NCBI GenBank assembly: GCA_025738555.1
Contig: JAOVFP010000012.1
Span: forward strand, 3,162,001 to 3,226,000
DNA length: 64,000 nucleotides
DNA from: Cyathus striatus
Lineage: Eukaryota > Basidiomycota > Agaricomycetes > Agaricales > Nidulariaceae
Direction: 5' to 3'
How positions within the stretch are numbered: position 1 is the first letter of the stretch; each line of letters begins with the position of its first letter. Below, piece after piece: positions 34,181 to 46,419 of the stretch. The translations under genes were made by a program, and so were the position numbers. Below the pieces are notes generated by a model. The model was given only the letters and a program-made list of their open reading frames with translations. It was not told the DNA's origin and did not search any database.

Positions 34181-35040
34181 TACCACAATAAAAGCTCATA
34201 AATTACCTAAACATTATTTTAAATAGTATTGTGTGACAAATGTCACACTACTTTTAAAATAACAATGGCAAAAAATATGTTATATAGTATGAAATATAAA
34301 TTCCATAATAGACTACAATAGTATTAAGAGATTATGGTGAAAATTATGCAATGCATTATACTGAAATTATGATAAGAAGAATGATACATAAACATTCAAA
34401 TAGTATTGTAGGTAGAAGTGTGTTACAAATTGTCACCATACTTTTAAAATAATAGAGCAGTAAGTATAGTGAAGAGTACAGAGTTGTAATTTCATATTAC
34501 ATCAACAAAATATGTAATGATTACAAAGAAAAGTATGGAATAGGTATGCAAAAGGTATGTTGAAAAAAATTATAAAATTTATCAACATACTTTGTTACAA
34601 ATTATACAAATAATATAATTAAAATATTACACTATAATGATTCATGTATAATTCAAATAGTATTGAGTGACAAACTGTCACTATACTAAGTAAAATATGT
34701 TTACACATAATATGATGAAATATATAAATATAGACATTTCATAATGTATAAAATGATTATTTTGTAATTATGAAAATATATACATAAAGATTATGGAGAA
34801 AAGTATACAATAGGTATGCAAAAGGTACGTTAAAAAGAATTATAAAATTTAACATACTTTGTTATAGATTATACAAATAATATAATTGAAATATGACACC
34901 ATAATGATTGATGAATAATTCAAGTAATATTGAGTGACAAGCTGTCACTATACTATTTGAAAATTGTTTACATGTAATATGATGAAATGTATAAATATAG
35001 ACATTTCATAACATAGAACATGAATAATGAAAAGATTATC
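34180..35040. repeat. AT-rich tandem repeat with a recurrent TGTCA palindrome
   Basis: GTGACAAnCTGTCAC-type palindromes recur near 34230, 34425, 34670 and 34930 in AT-rich DNA. The block starting TAGGTATGCAAAAGGTA is duplicated with a 270-bp period (34541 and 34811). Confidence 0.75.
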
Positions 35041-35249
35041 TTTAAATTATAAAAATATGTACATAAACAATACTTCCATTATAATACCTTTATAATATCT
35101 TATGAAAAAAAAAAAATTGTTGTCAAATAATTATTTACATAACAAGTTCCAATAATATGAGAATTATAATATATCAGAATAGTATCTAATAAATATGAAA
35201 TATGGGGGAATAAATCAAAATAATACATATCTAAAAAAACAATTATTAA

Positions 35250-36860
35250 TATTTATATGGCCAATGGCAAATTGAGAAGTGCAGCTGTTTGCCACCAAGC
35301 AATTGCTGCATTTGGCTCAATTTACCACATTTGCTACCTTTGCCAAATTATAAATTGAGCCATTTACCACTCACATTTGGCTCAATTTGCCAGATTTATC
35401 ACCTTTGCCAAATCCATAAACTGAGCCAAATGTGGCATATGGCTTCAGTGGATATAGTGGCTAATTGGCAAATGGTAAATGGCTCAATTTATAAATTTGG
35501 CAAAGGTGGCAAATGTGGCATATGGCTTCAGTGGATATGGCGGCCAATTGGCAAACTGAGCCAAATATGAGTGGTAAATGGCTCAATTTATAAATTTGGC
35601 AAAGGTGGCAAAGGTGGCAAATTGAGCCAAATGTGGCATATGGCTTCAGTGGATATGGTGGCCAATTGGCAAACTGAACCAAATATGAGTGGAAAATGGC
35701 TCAATATATAACTTTGGCAAAGGTGGCAAATCTAACAAATTGAGCCAAATGCAGCATATGGCTTCAGTGGATATGGTGGCCAATCAGCAAACTGGCTCAA
35801 TTTGCCAGATTTGTCACCTTTGCCAAATTTATAAATTGAGCCATTTACTACTCATGTTTGGCTCAGTTTGTTGATTGGCCACTATATTCACTGAAGCCAT
35901 ATGCTGCATTTGGCTCAATTTGCCAGATTTGGCTCAATTGGCCAATTGGCCAATATATCCACTGAAGCCACATGCTACATTTGGCTCAATTTGTTAGATT
36001 TGCCACCTTTGCCAAAGTTATATATTGAGCCATTTGCCACTCATATTTGGCTCAGTTTGCCAATTGGCCACCATATCCACTGAAGCCATATGCCACATTT
36101 GCCACCTTTGCCAAATTTATAAATTGAGCCATTTACCACTCATGTTTGACTCAGTTTGCCAATTGGCCACCATATCCACTGAAGCCATATGCCACATTTG
36201 GCTCAATTTGCCAGATTTGCCACCTTTGCCAAATTTATAAATTGAGCCATTTACCACTCATATTTGGCTCAGTTTGCCAATTGGCCACCATATCCACTGA
36301 AGCCATATGCCACATTTGCCAATTAGCCACTATATCCACTGAAGCCATATGCTGCATTTGGCTCAATTTGCCAATTGGCCAATATATCCACTGAAGCCAC
36401 ATGCCACATTTAGCTTTGCTAGATTTGCCACCTTTGCCAAAGTGATATATTGAGCCATTTGCCACTCATGCTCAGTTTGCCAATTGACTACTATTCACTG
36501 CATTTGGCTCAATTTGCCACATTTGCTAGATTGGCCACTATATTCAGTGGAGCCATTTGTTAAATTTACCACTCATGTTTGGATCAATTTGGTGCATTTG
36601 GCTCAATTTGCTACTTTTGCCACCTTTGCCAAATTCATAAATAGAGCTATTTGAAGTGGCAGGCAAATGAGCCAAATGCAACAGAGCTAATAGTAGCCAA
36701 ATAGCTCAATTTATAAATTTTGGCAAAGGTGGCAAAGATGGCAAATAGAGCCAAATAAAGCCACATTAGGCCATTATTGAGCTCCATCACATTTAGCCCA
36801 GTTTGGTGATTTGGATCAATTTGCCACTTTCTCACTTTACAAATATGACAGCAAATTTAG
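35250..36860. repeat. Array of TTTGCCA / TTGGCTCAA words, partly palindromic
   Basis: Units of roughly 100-130 bp combine CACCTTTGCCAAATTTATAA, ATTGAGCCATTTACCACTC, TTGGCTCAGTTTGCCAATTG and CACTGAAGCCATATGCC, in both orientations, with an orientation switch near 35790. Related words recur at 42360-42420 and 43490-44110. All open frames here are repeat translations. Confidence 0.88.
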
Positions 36861-38149
36861 CCAATTTAGTCACATACTTACAGTACATCCCTACCACGTC
36901 TTCCAATGTCTTTTAGGTTCTTGCAAATCATACTTATAAGAACAAATTTATTATTATACTATTGATATACAACTATATATAACTACACTAATATAAAAAA
37001 ATAGGTACAACTCAGGGGAACAACAGCAGTGGTGGAGTCAGCTATGATGGCAGTGAGATGTGGAAGTGGTAGTGGTGGAGGTGGTAGTTGTTGTGGGCAG
37101 CCGTTCTTTCCCCTCACTGTTCTCTCCAGCAAGATAGCAATGGGCGGAGCAAGACACTTACCAGACGTCAATAAACTCATTGAGGCCTTGGCAACATCTC
37201 ATTGACAACCTGTGAGGACTTGAGGGATGAGGGGGATGTCAAGGTGGGGGATGTCCTCACATATCCTTTTCAGACTTCCCCACCTCAACAAGACGTCAGC
37301 AAGGCCTCAATGTATTTGTTGATATGCCAGGTAAGTGTCACACTCCACTCACCACAATGTTCCCAACTACCTCATGTTATGGGGTAAGATGGGGGTCCTG
37401 GCATTCTATATGAAGATCTGTAGCATATCAGTTAGCCAAAAGAAGGTAAGGAAAGGAATAAAACGAGCCTGAAACACATCCCAAACTTCCCATCTACGGT
37501 GTTGATTGAACATCACCCAGACTCACCTTAAGGTAGCATAACAGGATCCAGCGTAGGGCGAGGAGAAGGTATCCTAGGCCAACAGAACCGAGACCTAAGC
37601 CTAGAAATGTGGGGAAAGGGGGGCTGGAGGAGATGGGTGCAAGGAAGAGATGAAGAAGCAGGAGAGAGGGTTGTCACGGCATTGTCTTCCTCATCCAAGT
37701 CGTCGCCTTTTCTTCAGCATACTGTCATCTTTATCAGCACACCCAGATTCTCAAAAAGAGTAAAGAATCGATGAACGAAACATCTGTATTCCATCCCCTC
37801 GCTCCCTGAACAAGCACCCTACAAATATCGGATTTGCATGAGGCAAAGACCATACACCGAAGACCCTGAATATGGGGACATGCTCAAACTAGCCATAGGA
37901 ATACTTGAGCTCTGACATGGACATGATCAACTGTTGCGTTTCAAGTTGCTTGAGAAAGTCATACATAGTTTAAGTGGGCTTGCAAGCGTTCCCTTTGGAG
38001 GCAGTGCAGGGAGAGAAGGGGTGCGTGTAAGGTTACACATTACTGTGGAGATGTGGTGGATGAATGAAGGTGGAAGGGAACAAGGAAACGAACGGAGAAG
38101 GAAAGAACTGATAGAAAGAGATCTAGACTAAATAATACAGCAGGAAGAA
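36861..38149. other. Spacer, no gene recognised
   Basis: Base composition changes from AT-rich to CpG-normal at about 37.0 kb. Short open frames (for example 37934-38131) give nothing recognisable. Confidence 0.4.
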
Positions 38150-39043
38150 ACGAACAATACACGACAATGACAGCAGCTCTCCTCGACATGCTTATAACAC
38201 CACCCTTGTTCTAGATGTTGCGGGTGTCGTTGAAGAAAGCCTTTTATGTGTCACAGAAGTCCTCAGTAACGGAGTTGAATGTGGTCATTCCAGCGATGTT
38301 GGTCTTGGAGTTCTAGATAACCTGATAACCTTGCCATCCTGAGTGTACGAGCGGCAAATCTTCTGAAGGTTTCCGGTGGTGCTGCTGTTGGTAAGTGAGA
38401 AATAGTGTGACGATGGCTAGGCTGTTTCCATAGGAGGTCTGTGCAAGGGTGGGGGGTGAATGCAGCCCCATCGTTGTTGACTGCCCAGGCGTTCATCTCG
38501 TTACAGCAGGTACTGAAACTTCCAGTTCCAGCGTTAAGCTGGGTGGGGGAGCCATTCTGTCATTAGGGCATGAAAGCCAGCATGGCTATAGAAATGTATA
38601 TATTTAGAAAACAAACCACTCTGATAATGAAAGCAACCAGTACCATACTTGGCACCTCTTCGTCATACCACCATCAGCATCCATGTCAGAGAAGTAGAGG
38701 GCTCTGTTGAGACGGCAAGGAAGGAAAGTCAACATTGAAGGTGAACTCATTTGGGAGCTTGAAAACTTTGTACTCGGTGGGCGAGTTAAGAGGGTAGACG
38801 TGGGAGACAATGTTCTTGTTCACACTAGTAGTGACGAACTTGAGCATTACCGCTGGTGTGTGAAGCCAGCACCAGTAGGAGTCGAGGATGACAGCATCTG
38901 CAAACTGGGTTGTATACCCTGAGCCAGTACGTTTTTGCCTGGGAAATGCGGAGTGGTTTTCCGCTGTCTGTGTACCTCATTGCTGGGCACTGACGACCAC
39001 AAGGAACCTAGGCGAGGGAGGTAAGAGTGAGTTTAGGGAACAT
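38150..39043 (-). pseudogene. GH7 cellobiohydrolase (Cel7-type) relic
   Basis: On the minus strand an ATG at 39043 starts MFPKLTLTSLA; after a one-base shift FLVVVSAQQ completes a typical secretion signal. GTQTAENHSAF, TGSGYTTQ and LDSYWCWLHT then match the mature GH7 N-terminus. Later blocks are [56 protein letters not shown] and [20 protein letters not shown]7 enzymes release cellobiose from cellulose ends using the acids of an EMDIWEA motif. Here that motif reads EMNAWAV, so the nucleophile Glu remains but the Asp and the acid/base Glu are gone. A stop follows AQQ, at least two segments of about 45-50 residues are missing, more stops occur near 38205-38235, and the C-terminal half is absent. 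Confidence 0.85.
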
Positions 39044-39159
39044 ATCGAGGCCGATTAGACTAGTTGTAGAATAGAAGACCATTGTCCTGCTAGAATGGTC
39101 ATCAGAAAGAAAATAATGTGAAAATTTATTGTTTACCACTACTATGCACGATTCACCAT

Positions 39160-39420
39160 TTCTACACATAGATTACGGCCGAAAATATATGAGAACACCC
39201 TGCATCCAGGAACGCTACTTCTACTCCTGCGTAACTGCGACCATATGTAATGGCCCTGGGACGTAAGGTCATTGAGCATTCACAAACAGAAAAATAAGTG
39301 CAGAGCTGACTCAATAATGGCGACAGGTATGAAAACATGAACAGATGCCAAGTACAAATGCACAGCGAGAGAGATTTGAGCACTAGCTCCTTCAGGTACG
39401 TTGCAAGCGAAGAACAATGG
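39160..39420 (-). pseudogene. Relic of an unidentified spliced gene (copy 1)
   Basis: The minus strand gives VPEGASAQISLAVHLYLASV, HVFIPVAIIE, a 40-odd-bp intron-like gap whose acceptor is damaged, then RAITYGRSYAGVEVAFLD. The same peptides and exon border recur at 46420-46720. The family is unknown to me. It lies directly upstream of the GH7 relic. Confidence 0.5.
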
Positions 39421-39477
39421 CATTGCTTAAAGATGTTGTGACTGGTAAGGCATCATTGTAGGCTCCTCTCATATGGG

Positions 39478-39830
39478 GAATCGAGGGCCCTACTCACGCG
39501 TGGCGAGCAGAGCACCGGCCTGACAGGTTCAGTAGTCGCCGAGTGCTACAAGAAAAGAAAAGAAAATGTGCGGACTCTGATTGGCATTGCAACTGCTGGC
39601 ATGAATGGCGGAGCAGCCATCGGTGCCACGTCAATTACTTCCTGTTGCTCATCTGTGTGGGAGGGAGCGTGGGAGTGACTTCATGGTCTATATCATTATC
39701 AGATCATGAAAAAAGTGAGAAAGGGAGGAACAATGAACCTCAAATAAGCCCCAATATTCCCCATCTGACTCCTCGACAAACTGGATGAAACAAGGCTAAC
39801 AAGCATCTCCGTCCCCTATCCCCACTCCTC
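39478..39830 (+). repeat. 350-bp direct repeat, copy 1
   Basis: The segment from GGGAATCGAGG to CCCCTATCCCCAC recurs at 55278-55628 at roughly 90% identity or better. Both copies have an open frame reading TLIGIA(T/A)AGMNGGAAIG, a hydrophobic Gly-rich stretch that could be part of a membrane protein. Confidence 0.85.
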
Positions 39831-39879
39831 TCCAGGTCATTCACTACCTCCCTTTCCCTAGGTCTGCAATACAAAAACT

Positions 39880-40720
39880 CGATTGGCCCAGGCCGTGAAC
39901 TTGAGCTCCCACTCTTGTTCCATGTTTGCCCATCCTCCGCCGCTGGTACCCGCTGTTTAACAGTGGACACCACATCGACACTAAGTCCATACTCTCTTAA
40001 ATTCATCACCAAGTTTCGCCTGTCATCACAATCCTACAAGAAGAGAATATTGGCGACGATTGTGAAAGAGTATCATACAAAAAACTGACTTGGATGCACA
40101 GAAGGAATACAACGCCAGTGCTGTAAATGAAGCAGTGGCGGCTCGTGTACTGCTGAATAATGTTTGCCAGAGCCATCTGCGCAAGCTGTAGAAAGAGAAA
40201 CAAAAACAAAACAAAAAACACAAAAAGAGTTAGATATATGTAGTAACACTATATACTACTACCATGTAATGACATTGTTTTGTTTAATGTTCAGCTAACA
40301 AGACCTAGGAAGAAATGGCTCTAGATCCAAGTCAGCGGTAGTTAAAAGAAGGCTCAATAGAGACTCACTTCAACACCATCACACGTAGATTCGAATTGTG
40401 CTGAAATGGCCATACTGGCTATCAAGAAGGGACACTTTCATGGCAATGTGGCCATGTCAGTAGCAAACAGACCTTACACATGAAATGGGTTACTACAAAG
40501 AGAAAAAGAGAAAAAGAGAAAAAGAAAGAACATACTTGATGACAGTGATTGGCATGCAGATCTCGATGGCTGCCAGGTACTGGCGCACCACACGTGAAGT
40601 GCGACTACAAACACACTGGGTGGCAAAGCAGGAGAACATGATTGCAGTCATTGGAGGAGATAAGCGAAGTAGAAGCATTGGAGGTCACAGTTACAGAGAA
40701 AGTTAGCACGTTGCGCCCGA
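39880..40720 (-). other. Possible exons of an unrecognised gene
   Basis: The minus strand holds exon-like pieces with good splice signals: a stretch ending ICMPITVIK before GTATGT, a piece LAQMALANIIQQY...LLCIQ between CTACAG and GTCAGT, then after TTGTAG the piece DCDDRRNLVMNLREYGLSVD. I do not recognise the protein, and frame agreement beyond these pieces is uncertain. Confidence 0.35.
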
Positions 40721-41454
40721 GAGCCCGATGAACTTTGTATGTGCGCGTCATTGTTGTTCAAGCCTTTCTCCAACAAACATTGTGCTTCTTTCGACACAGG
40801 ACCTTCACCAGGCAGTTGCAGACTCTTTGCAAGAGCAATCTCAGTCCTCCAACCATTTGGAAAGCAGATGTTCCACTAGATCGCCGTTGTTGGCACTACA
40901 TGAAAAGTAGATGTGGCATCTACATTAACAGGTCAGCAGGTATTCACGCAAGCAACCACTAATACATACCCCTTCATCAGATTTTCTTCAGCGGGTGAAA
41001 TAAATTTCGAATACAAGAAATCGACTGCCACCGTGTCACACAGTAAGCAAAACTGGGTTGCATCCATCAGGACATCGCAGGGTGGGCAGGTAAGGCACCA
41101 TACGCAATACAGATGACCTCGACTCTAGCGTATTTCATGAAAGATGAACACACCAGGAAATGAGCATAAGGCGACGATGAAACGAGTGTCAGACACCCTA
41201 TTGCTACCTACCAGTCATGACATCGTTCACATGAGCGGCTAATGTCCCAGTGCAATCGTTTCTAATCCCGAAACACGAGCTACTGAAAAAGGTGTTATGA
41301 AGGCTCAGTAGGTGTTATAGCCGACGCCGTGCTCCCACTACGGGTGTCGGAGGCCATCCAACATCTGCTACCTAAACCAATCTCCCCAGTTGTTATCATT
41401 GTAGGCTCTTCTCATGTGTGTAGTTTATACCAACATACATGTAGTGGCACACTG
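40721..41454. other. Spacer, no gene recognised
   Basis: Short overlapping open frames on both strands without recognisable motifs. The minus strand around 40790-40880 could continue the gene above. Confidence 0.3.
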
Positions 41455-42130
41455 TCCATTTCCAGCTCTATGCCAGTGCGAGCCCTGGAGGTTGTGTGTC
41501 GATAAGGAGCCCACATAATCGCAATGAACACTCTTGCACGCATGCTTCAATGTGGCACAGGAGGTTTGCTGTACAACTAGACTAGATCATTATACAAGAC
41601 AGTGGCAAAGTTATGCTGGATGAGCGGAATGCGGTGGGAGCTTCCGGGTAAGCTTGTATGATATCCAAGACGTTGGGAAGCCTGTACATCTGAGCATGCG
41701 AGAACCTGCTGGGAGACGAGCTTTGGGCTATGCATGTATGATGCCTATGCTGCTGGGAAGCCCATGCATTGAGACACAAAAGTCTGCTAGCAAACAAGTG
41801 GCTAATGGAAAGAGAGGGCTTAGATGCACTCAGCCCTGCGATGTTGAAGACCACATACCTTAAGATGCCAACTTTCGATTACAGATGCATGTGGGCAGGC
41901 CTGAGGTTGTTTTGTTCCTGGAGATGGTCAAAAGATGTTCATGGGGCATTCTTGAGAATTCTATACATGTGAACACAAGAATCTATCACAAGTCGAGCTT
42001 TGAGGTATGCGTACACACTGCCTATGATGCTCGGAAGCCTATGCACCTAGACGATATCCATGATGCTGGGAAGCTCGTACAAGCCGGAGTCGTATGTATA
42101 GACAATGAATACCATATCAATGACATGCAG
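41455..42130 (+). repeat. Dispersed modular repeat, copy 1
   Basis: It contains GCTTGTATGATATCCAAGAC, ACCTTAAGATGCCAACTTTC, GATGTTCATGGGGCATTCTT and CTAGACGATATCCATGATGC, all repeated in order at 47790-48705. Parts also occur at 55625-55843 and 62112-62370. No coding product is evident. Confidence 0.8.
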
Positions 42131-42139
42131 AACTTGAAA

Positions 42140-43489
42140 GCTTGACGGCTTAACCAGATTGAAAGCATTGGTAAAACCAGACACTATGAATCTGAATGAA
42201 TTAATGAGATGCATAGATGTTATTGTTGAGTATATCGATGGACATTTTGTATTTGTGCTAGATGCTGTAGGCAAACAAAGAATACAACTCCACTTGATAC
42301 GACCCCCACTTGAGGTCCCTCGTGAGTTTGGCTGTAACATTTTGTTTATTGTTTGTTGTCACACTTTTGTTTACATTTGCCACATTCCAATTGCAGCATT
42401 TGGCTCAATTTGCCACTAAAGTACCTAGTTTAGCGCAACGTAGTATAAATTAAAATATATGTAATTTCACTCACACCACGTACACTCACTAAGAAGGTGC
42501 TCGGTGGGTAAGACTCGGATGCAAAATGCTTCCAGGCAAAGTAAAATAAAAGGGGAGGTGTCAGAGACCGACGTTCACGAAGGGAAACAGCTTAGCGAAC
42601 GCTTTGATGTGCATTTTGATGCGCATTCCTTAATCTCAGACTTAGCACAGGCTTATGACTTCTCACTTCACGTTGCACTTAGAATCTCAAAGCTCACACA
42701 AATACTAAAGCATGACGCTAGATGGTATTTCTCGGGGCACAGGAGACTGCCCTTCTACTACACAAATCTACCTATTAAATATCTTACAGAACACAGCTAA
42801 GAGAAACTATATAGTTAATACCAAAGCAGTAATTACACATCAGCTAAGCTGTAAAGTAGACTTTTAGACTGGAGACAGGCGTCTGGGATGGACCAGAGTA
42901 AATCACGAATATACCAAACATACGAGCGCCAAGAATGCGTCCATATGGAAAGATAGCGAAGTACAATAAGCCATATCTGCAGGTGAGACGCTCCATATGA
43001 AGGCATGATGCCGCACGCTTTGACGCGTGGAAATGGGAAACACTGAATAAGCTGGCCGGGAATGCCGGGTCTCAGGCCTATCCAGGCGCCTATGGCGTGC
43101 TGATGCACAGCACTGGTACAGTGTGGTTAGATAGTGGCATTTGCCGTGAGTCTAGTTCTCATGTCTTTTCCTATGCCGCAATAACATGGCTTCGATAATC
43201 TATTATTAGAATAGACGCGCGCTTAGCTCGATCTCTGGCCTTACTGGTAACTATTTCCCACCGATGTCGAGAATAAACTCTGACGTTGGTGTTTCTATTC
43301 TTAGACGCTTTCCTACTTAGGCTAGTTATGTCCCTTATTAGCGCGAATCGTTCCCACGCTAGCTAACGGTCCGGGACCTCTACCTTAGCTACTAAATACA
43401 ACCCATGTATATTATACCGTTTGTAAGTAGTGCGTAGAATATAGAAATAATGTTTTTATAATAGGTAGAAGTACGCTAGGCGTATTACC
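42140..43489. other. Spacer with short TTGGCTCAA-word patch, no gene recognised
   Basis: A small patch at 42360-42420 uses the words of the 35-37 kb array. The ORF at 42504-42800 has no recognisable motif. CpG content from about 42.8 to 43.5 kb is normal. Confidence 0.4.
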
Positions 43490-44110
43490 ACTTTCGACAC
43501 CTTTGCCAAATTCATAAATGCCACCTTTTACCTACATTTGCCACATTACATTTGCAGCATTTGACTCATTTTACCACATTTGGCTCAATACATATGCCGC
43601 TTTTACCACCTTTGCCAAATTCATAAACAGCCATTTGGAACCATTTACCTCAATTGTTACTATTAGCCGCATTTGGTTCAATGTTCTCAATTCATAACTT
43701 AAATTCCACTTTCACTTACATTTGCCACATTTGGCTCAGTTTGGCTCAGGTTGCCAGTTTCGACACATTTGCCAAATTCATAAATGCCACCTTTTACCTA
43801 CATTTGCCACATTTGGCTCAATAAGTATGCCACTTTTACCACCTTTGCCAAAATCATAAACAGCCGTTTGGAACCATTTACCTCAATTGTTAGCCTTATT
43901 TGGTTCAATTTTCTCAATTTATAACTTAAATGCCACTTCTTACATTTGCCACATTTGGCTCAATTTGGCTCAATTTGCCAGTTTCGCCACCTTTGCCAAA
44001 TTGAGGCAAATGCAAAATGTGGTAAACTGAGCCAAATATGGCAGACCGAGTGAGATAAAAAGCAACAAATGGAGCCAAATATGTTTGTGAAAGTGGCAAA
44101 ACAAGTAGAC
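43490..44110. repeat. TTTGCCA / TTGGCTCAA array, second locus
   Basis: Words such as CACCTTTGCCAAATTCATAA, ACATTTGCCACATTTGGCTC and AGCCGTTTGGAACC recur. The block near 43500-43720 is duplicated near 43760-43950. The vocabulary matches 35250-36860, and orientation reverses near 44000. Confidence 0.82.
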
Positions 44111-44190
44111 AGACTATCATTTTCAAGGCCCTTGCAGATGCACAGGCTATCCAGCGTGTACCGTGCATCTTTCCTAGCACTTAGCCTCCG

Positions 44191-44390
44191 GTGCACAGGC
44201 TATCAACACTCTTCACCGAGGTTCAGGAGAACTTTTCTGCAAACTGAAATTGATGAAATGAGAAATTCAGCGAGAATAAGACAGCCTCCTGTACGCGGGC
44301 TATTGACACTCTTCACCAAAGGTTCAAGAGAACTTTACAGCAGACTGACATTGATAAAATGAGAAATGTTGGCGATGGTAAGAGCCAAAA
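44191..44390 (+). repeat. 100-bp tandem duplication
   Basis: GGCTATCAACACTCTTCACC (from 44199) recurs as GGCTATTGACACTCTTCACC exactly 100 bp later, each followed by GGTTCA(G/A)GAGAACTTT and ATTGATAAAATGAGAAAT-like sequence. Confidence 0.75.
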
Positions 44391-44461
44391 TTGGATATCA
44401 TTTTTAACACCCGTGCAGGTGCATGGGCTACCGACTAGTAAAAACTACTAAAGTGGAAAGG

Positions 44462-44545
44462 TCCGCCAGTTAATCATACTGGTAGCGGGAATCGAACCCA
44501 TTAAACAAACAACTTTGTTACAAGGCTGCCAATGTGACTTGTGTT
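44462..44545 (-). other. B-box-containing tRNA-like relic
   Basis: The minus strand contains GGGTTCGATTCCCGC, a good B box and T-arm core, preceded by TTGTTTGTTTAAT, which loosely resembles the candidate at 27655. No acceptable A box or acceptor stem was found. Confidence 0.25.
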
Positions 44546-44629
44546 AATAAGATACACCTACATCATTAATCAAATTAGAAAATCAAGCCACATGCATACA
44601 CACAAACTTGACTCGTTATCAATAATACA

Positions 44630-44900
44630 CTACAGAGTCAAAAAAAAATCCTCTAAGGTGGATAACATGTTCGTTCATATAGAAATATCATGTAAGATTG
44701 CATTGAGAGGCTTTGCTATAATGGGAAACTCTTCAATCCACCTGTGCCCACACCCAGCCGTTCCCAAGAAACCATGGACACCTGTAAGATTTCGAGGTGT
44801 TGGCCACCAGCTGCTAGGTCCATCTTCAAGCAATCTGATATGCGACACTGTCATTGGCATCCATCATGTCCCTGCACAACTACAACGGTCACACTGGGCA
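44630..44900 (-). pseudogene. Ty3-type retrotransposon reverse-transcriptase tail
   Basis: The minus strand reads WPTPRNLTGVHGFLGTAGCG then HRWIEEFPIIAKPLNAI, the connection between reverse transcriptase and RNase H of Ty3/gypsy-type pol proteins in fungi. Upstream RLLEDGPSS fits the preceding segment. A stop follows shortly (ILHDISI, then stop) and no protease, core RT or integrase is visible, so it is a small relic of an autonomous LTR element. Confidence 0.75.
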
Positions 44901-44989
44901 GGATTGAAGCATCGTGCACAGTCAAGCACGAGAACCAGAGGAATGTACAGTGTCATACTTCAATCCAAAAGAGACTCGTGTATGTAGCG

Positions 44990-46400
44990 TGAATGCATGC
45001 TCAACCAGCATAACTGAGATCAATACCAGAGAATAACAGCCGCCTCGTTCGTATTGTGGGTAGTTGGAACGCACCCCAACGCATCCCATCCCAAGCTGAC
45101 GACTACGATCCCACTCATAGACAACCCCACACATGACTACTCGATGCAGCTGAAGTTGAAGCGTGCCCCTTCCCCCTCGCCACACCCCCCCAAACCAAAC
45201 TTCCACGGGGTGAACCCGCCTTCCTTTATTCCTTTCCGCACAGGGGACATCAATGTCGGCACCACCTCATGCTGTTTCCCCGATGAGGGAGGAGCTCTCC
45301 CACAGAGATGGGCAGCAGCAGGATGGAACAACACATGGTGTCAGTATTTGCTTAGATATGCGAGGAGTTGGAGACTTATATGAACATCTTCATGCCTATA
45401 TGGGCCGGCAGCGTCTGCGTGATGTGATGTCGGATGTGCTGAATGGTGAGCGGTATGGGGAGCAGATCGGGGCAGGCTGTGGGGACAGTGGGGCGGATGG
45501 TAGCATTCTGGTACCGCTGGGAGTTGGGAAGGGTTGACCTGAGGATCCCAGACAGGACGTGCGATGGTGGTACTGCTGCAGTCTCGGGCGGATGATGATG
45601 CTTCCAGTAGGTGTGCCGCTGCCTAGGGGTGTCGCGGCGGTGGTGGAGAGATCAGTATCGCTGTTGTTTTGTGAGAGGTGGGAATGGGAGGGGAACAGAT
45701 CTTGTAGTGTGAGATTGTGTGAAAGGGAGAGGTTGGCAGTTGGTATAAATTAAGTCCATAGATTTGTCCTAGTAATCAGAATGAAAATAAGCACCTCTTG
45801 GATATACCTGCTCCCCTCCTAAAGCCCTTCTCTCATCAGCTTCCCTCTGTGTTCTAACAATCTCTGTAGCCGGTGTCCCTGTAGTCCAACCCACAAACAA
45901 AGAAAAGTCCTCCCATCAAGGCCACCAGCCCAACGTACCCCGCTGCCCGCACGAGTCCCATCCCAATCTTCATCCCCAGCTCCTACTCCAACCGAACCTG
46001 CCCTCGCATCCCGCAGCCGCTTCCAGCTGCAACATGCCAAACACATGCTACACGAGCAGAAGAGTTCACACCTCCATGTGGAAACATAGACGAAATAACT
46101 CGGGCAAAGGAGGCAAGGGAGGTGGGGGAGGAAGAAGGCAGGGAAGAGAGCGCACCAGAACAGAGCACAACAAACCTTGGTATTGATTCCCCCAACGATA
46201 TTGATGAAACAGACCATAACAACCCTAAAAATATCGCTCTCGAGACAAAGAAACGGTAATCCTTGGAGCAAAACCTTTAACAATAACATATGCCCCACTA
46301 TCACGATAGCTCGAATGACTATACATATTTCCATACTTTCGAGTGTAGCTACAATACGTAAGATTCTTCACAATGGCCATCAGAAAAAATAACTCGAAAG
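44990..46400. other. GC-rich region with unassigned open frames
   Basis: Open frames at 45054-45383 (+), 45253-45537 (+) and 45819-46334 (-, 171 codons) overlap and give no motif I recognise. The frame at 45253-45537 (DMRGVGDLYEHLHAYMGRQR, then GERYGEQIG) looks most protein-like. I assign no function. Confidence 0.35.
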
Positions 46401-46419
46401 ATCCAGTCGCTTACCGCTA

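Noticed and set aside
35289..36835. Multiple frames with HLCQIYKLSHLPL-like repeats
   Set aside because: They are repeat translations of the TTTGCCA array in alternate phases and strands.
44462..44545. A functional tRNA gene
   Set aside because: The B box is good but there is no A box, the anticodon arm does not fold and the acceptor stem has no partner.
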